NCBI GenBank assembly: GCA_964567745.1
Contig: CAZMNY010000007.1
Coordinates: 186,001-250,000 of the forward strand
Direction of reading: 5' to 3'
Origin: CAZMNY01 sp964567745
Lineage (GTDB): Bacteria > Planctomycetota > Planctomycetia > Pirellulales > Pirellulaceae
Length of the DNA: 64,000 nucleotides
Under the pieces are notes generated by a model. It worked only from the letters and a program-made list of their open reading frames with translations, was not told the origin of the DNA and ran no database searches. Positions 62,055 to 64,000 of this stretch are shown here, piece after piece (within the stretch, counting starts at the first letter, position 1; each line of letters begins with the position of its first letter). A program made the position numbers and the translations under genes.

Positions 62055-63986
62055 TCACAAATCATGGGTGTCTTTGTGGGTGACGAATCCGTTGGCGACG
62101 ATTAAGTCCTCCCATCCGTCATTGTTGATATCGACAAAGGGAGCTCCCCAAGCCCAACGTCCACGGGCGACCGACGCCTGCAGGCTCACGTCTCGAAACT
62201 TTCCGTTGCCCTGATTCTGATAGAGCGTGTTGCCCTTGGACATTCGCCGATACAACGCTCTCAAGGCCGGCGCCGTCTCGGACTTGAATTGGTCTTGTTC
62301 GGTAATTCGGCTTCCGGCAGTGGAAAACATGTTGCTGACATACAAGTCCATCAGGCCGTCGCGATTGAAGTCGCCCCATGCCGCCGACATGCCCGAGCCG
62401 ACATCCTCAACGCCCGCTTCCGCTGCGACATTGCGAAACTTGCCGTCGGTGTTTTGATAGAGGCAGTTTCGACCGAAGTCATTCGCCACATAGAGATCGG
62501 GATCGCCGTCGTTGTCGTAGTCTTCCCACGTCGCCGCTAAACTCCAGCGGTTATTGTTTGCGTTCATCCCGCTGGCCTCGGTGACGTCTTCAAATTTCCA
62601 GTCGCCAAGGTTCTTTAACAGGCGGTTCGATCCGCCATTGGTCGCATCGAAATACGGGATCGGTATCGGGAACTCCTCCGCTCCATACGCTTCTTTGGCA
62701 TACGAGCAGACATAGATGTCGAGAAGCCCATCGCCGTCAAAGTCGGCGGCCGACATCGCATGCGGGCTGTCCGCTGAGAGGCTTTTCGCTCTCAAAGTGA
62801 ACTTGGCGGCGCCGTCGTTGGACATCAGCAGCACCGCGCCGTTTACCGCGACGACAAGGTCTTGATCGCCGTCGTTATCGAGGTCGACGATTAGAGCGCT
62901 GCGAGTGTTATCGAGCCAATCGACGCCGGCGTCGCGCGAAACATCTTTCAATCCGCCGTCAGGTTGGCGAATGAACAGGCGGTTGGGGAGGCCTCCCGGT
63001 TCACAGACGTAAATGTCGTCGAGGAAGTCGCCGTTGACGTCGCCCAGCGAGATTCCGTTGTCAGCCCAAAAGGTACGACCGAAGACCTTTGGCGTTCGAG
63101 CGTACCATTCGTCGTATCCTGGAGAGAGTTGATCGATGTATTCACTGCCGCCTGAGAAAACGGAGCCGGTGCATTCTGTATAGAACGACAGGGCCGCGTC
63201 GCGGTTGCGAACCTCTTCATACGTCAACAACTTAGCCGCTAACATCTTCTTGGCGTCAGCGGACCAATGGCATTCAACATCCAGTTGGACTTGCAGATGC
63301 TCGCCATTCGCGACGCCGCTCGCCTGAAGTCGAAGGCGGCTTGAAAACTCCTTGTTCGCCTTGAGGCGGGCACCGAGCACCTTAACTTCGTAACGAGGCA
63401 ATTCGGCTCCGCGAAACGGCTCCGAGAACTTGCCGAACGCGTCGATCCATTCTTGACGATTCAATTCACGTTGTTCGCTCGAATCGTCTGCGGCCCAGCG
63501 GTGCACCGACAGGCCGTCCGAGTCGTACGACTGATTCAAGTTGGCGGGACGCAGGCCATGGCCTCGAAACGAATCGGCCAACAATTGGCGCGACGGCGAG
63601 AGGCGTTCTGCGGGCGGCGTCGAGTCGTCAGCTTTGAACATCAAGCTGGCCAGCTTCTTAAACTGCTTGGACGCGTTCTGACTTTGGACTTCACTCTCCC
63701 AGCCGTCCTTGCTCGGGTCGTCCTCAAGCGTGGCGACAGGCGGTTTCGGCGGAGTCGTAGGGGTGTCAATTTCCGGGTCAGAAACCGGCAAGAGTTGGGC
63801 GATTGCGAATGTGAGACCGACGCCGATGACGATGGCGAGCGGAACGAGAATCGCCAATCGCATCGTGGCGTTCGAAGCCGATTCTCTTGATTCGTCCGCG
63901 GCGTCCGAGCGTCGCGCAGTGGTCGTGGTCGGCCGCTTCGAGCCCGACGACGTCTTCGGTTTACGTTTCTTCTTGCGTGACGCCAT
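62055..63986 (-). CDS. CRTAC1-type protein, N-terminal part (ends at TGA)
   Basis: A basic, disordered N-terminus is followed by one membrane helix (LAILVPLAIVIGVGLTFAIA), so the rest is extracytoplasmic. From about residue 300 FG-GAP/VCBS repeats follow one another: DVNGDFLDDIYV, DLDNDGDQDLVV, DFDGDGLLDIYV, DYDNDGDPDLYV, DFNRDGLMDLYV and DINNDGWEDLIV. The frame then reads GFVTHKDTHDL and TGA. A beta propeller cut off here would be incomplete, because a further repeat occurs after the TGA in the same frame. Confidence 0.88.
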   Translation of the reverse strand: MASRKKKRKPKTSSGSKRPTTTTARRSDAADESRESASNATMRLAILVPLAIVIGVGLTFAIAQLLPVSDPEIDTPTTPPKPPVATLEDDPSKDGWESEVQSQNASKQFKKLASLMFKADDSTPPAERLSPSRQLLADSFRGHGLRPANLNQSYDSDGLSVHRWAADDSSEQRELNRQEWIDAFGKFSEPFRGAELPRYEVKVLGARLKANKEFSSRLRLQASGVANGEHLQVQLDVECHWSADAKKMLAAKLLTYEEVRNRDAALSFYTECTGSVFSGGSEYIDQLSPGYDEWYARTPKVFGRTFWADNGISLGDVNGDFLDDIYVCEPGGLPNRLFIRQPDGGLKDVSRDAGVDWLDNTRSALIVDLDNDGDQDLVVAVNGAVLLMSNDGAAKFTLRAKSLSADSPHAMSAADFDGDGLLDIYVCSYAKEAYGAEEFPIPIPYFDATNGGSNRLLKNLGDWKFEDVTEASGMNANNNRWSLAATWEDYDNDGDPDLYVANDFGRNCLYQNTDGKFRNVAAEAGVEDVGSGMSAAWGDFNRDGLMDLYVSNMFSTAGSRITEQDQFKSETAPALRALYRRMSKGNTLYQNQGNGKFRDVSLQASVARGRWAWGAPFVDINNDGWEDLIVANGFVTHKDTHDL

Positions 63987-64000
63987 GGGGCTTTGGCTCG

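Larger units (their letters stand above)
60345..63986 (-). other. Proposed single CRTAC1 selenoprotein gene with UGA at codon 644
   Basis: Joining the two parts through the TGA gives 1213 residues with no further stop. The order is membrane anchor, FG-GAP propeller, ASPIC/UnbV, thioredoxin-like, TPR, as in related planctomycete proteins. The TGA would encode residue 644 in DTHDL-U-SFYWRQ. Insertion of selenocysteine, stop readthrough, a nonsense mutation and a sequencing error all fit. The hairpin just downstream favours selenocysteine. Confidence 0.5.

Noticed and set aside
1..64000. CRISPR array or prophage
   Set aside because: No regularly spaced identical repeats with unique spacers, and no phage structural, integrase or lysis genes were seen.

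Overview
The window reads as chromosomal DNA of a planctomycete, most likely of the Pirellula/Rhodopirellula group. The clues are family-level and seen in the translations: two DUF1080 (3-keto-disaccharide hydrolase) proteins, one fused to ThuA; a long CRTAC1/ASPIC-type protein; a 'DPYYEWLG...HYALLGL' J-like protein with a membrane anchor; a small 'PQSCYDPTFGCY...YPAFHG' exported protein; two Hanks-type kinases; and many secreted or membrane proteins of unknown function. Gene density is moderate, GC is high, and many starts are GTG or TTG. No rRNA, tRNA or CRISPR array was found.

Layout. 1-8.1 kb: the end of a YugP-type zinc peptidase, then an island of pilin-like proteins (two TadE-like, three Flp-like) interleaved with two related 594-codon polytopic membrane proteins. 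8.2-19 kb: DUF1080 protein, tandem alpha/beta hydrolase, GT-C-like membrane protein, an unusual signal peptidase I next to lepA, and a ROK kinase. 19-26 kb: a coiled-coil membrane protein with a clear terminator, then a signalling cluster (FHA protein, membrane Ser/Thr kinase, membrane protein, ECF sigma factor, AIM24-family protein, small zinc-finger-like protein). 26-29 kb: tryptophanase, YjbQ, and an internally deleted IS element with intact target duplication. 29-33.2 kb: lipoprotein and exported proteins of planctomycete type. 33.8-37 kb: folK, panC and an lgt carrying a PDZ-like insert. 37-49 kb: PfkB kinase with a deoxyhypusine-synthase-like partner, kinase-LRR fusion, ThuA-DUF1080, ribD, SEC-C protein, acyltransferase, transaldolase. 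49-60 kb: large MMPL/RND protein, a frameshifted STN-domain gene, a condensing-enzyme homologue lacking its catalytic residues, DoxX-like and GNAT-like proteins, and an NAD-dependent epimerase. 60-64 kb: a CRTAC1-type gene interrupted by one in-frame TGA.

The most exciting signal is at 60345-63986 (minus strand). Two open frames usually separable as FG-GAP and ASPIC/redoxin/TPR proteins lie in the same frame and are split only by a TGA. Coding similarity, including the FG-GAP repeat series, runs straight through it. A 6-bp hairpin with a GGUCG loop starts 11 nt after the TGA, with its loop 17 nt after, which fits a bacterial SECIS element. This makes a new selenoprotein a real possibility, with nonsense mutation or sequencing error as alternatives. 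Other notable points are a dispersed REP-like palindrome (six copies), nested repeats, and several enzymes with altered or added domains (Lgt-PDZ, signal peptidase with Cys-rich insert, KS-like protein without Cys).
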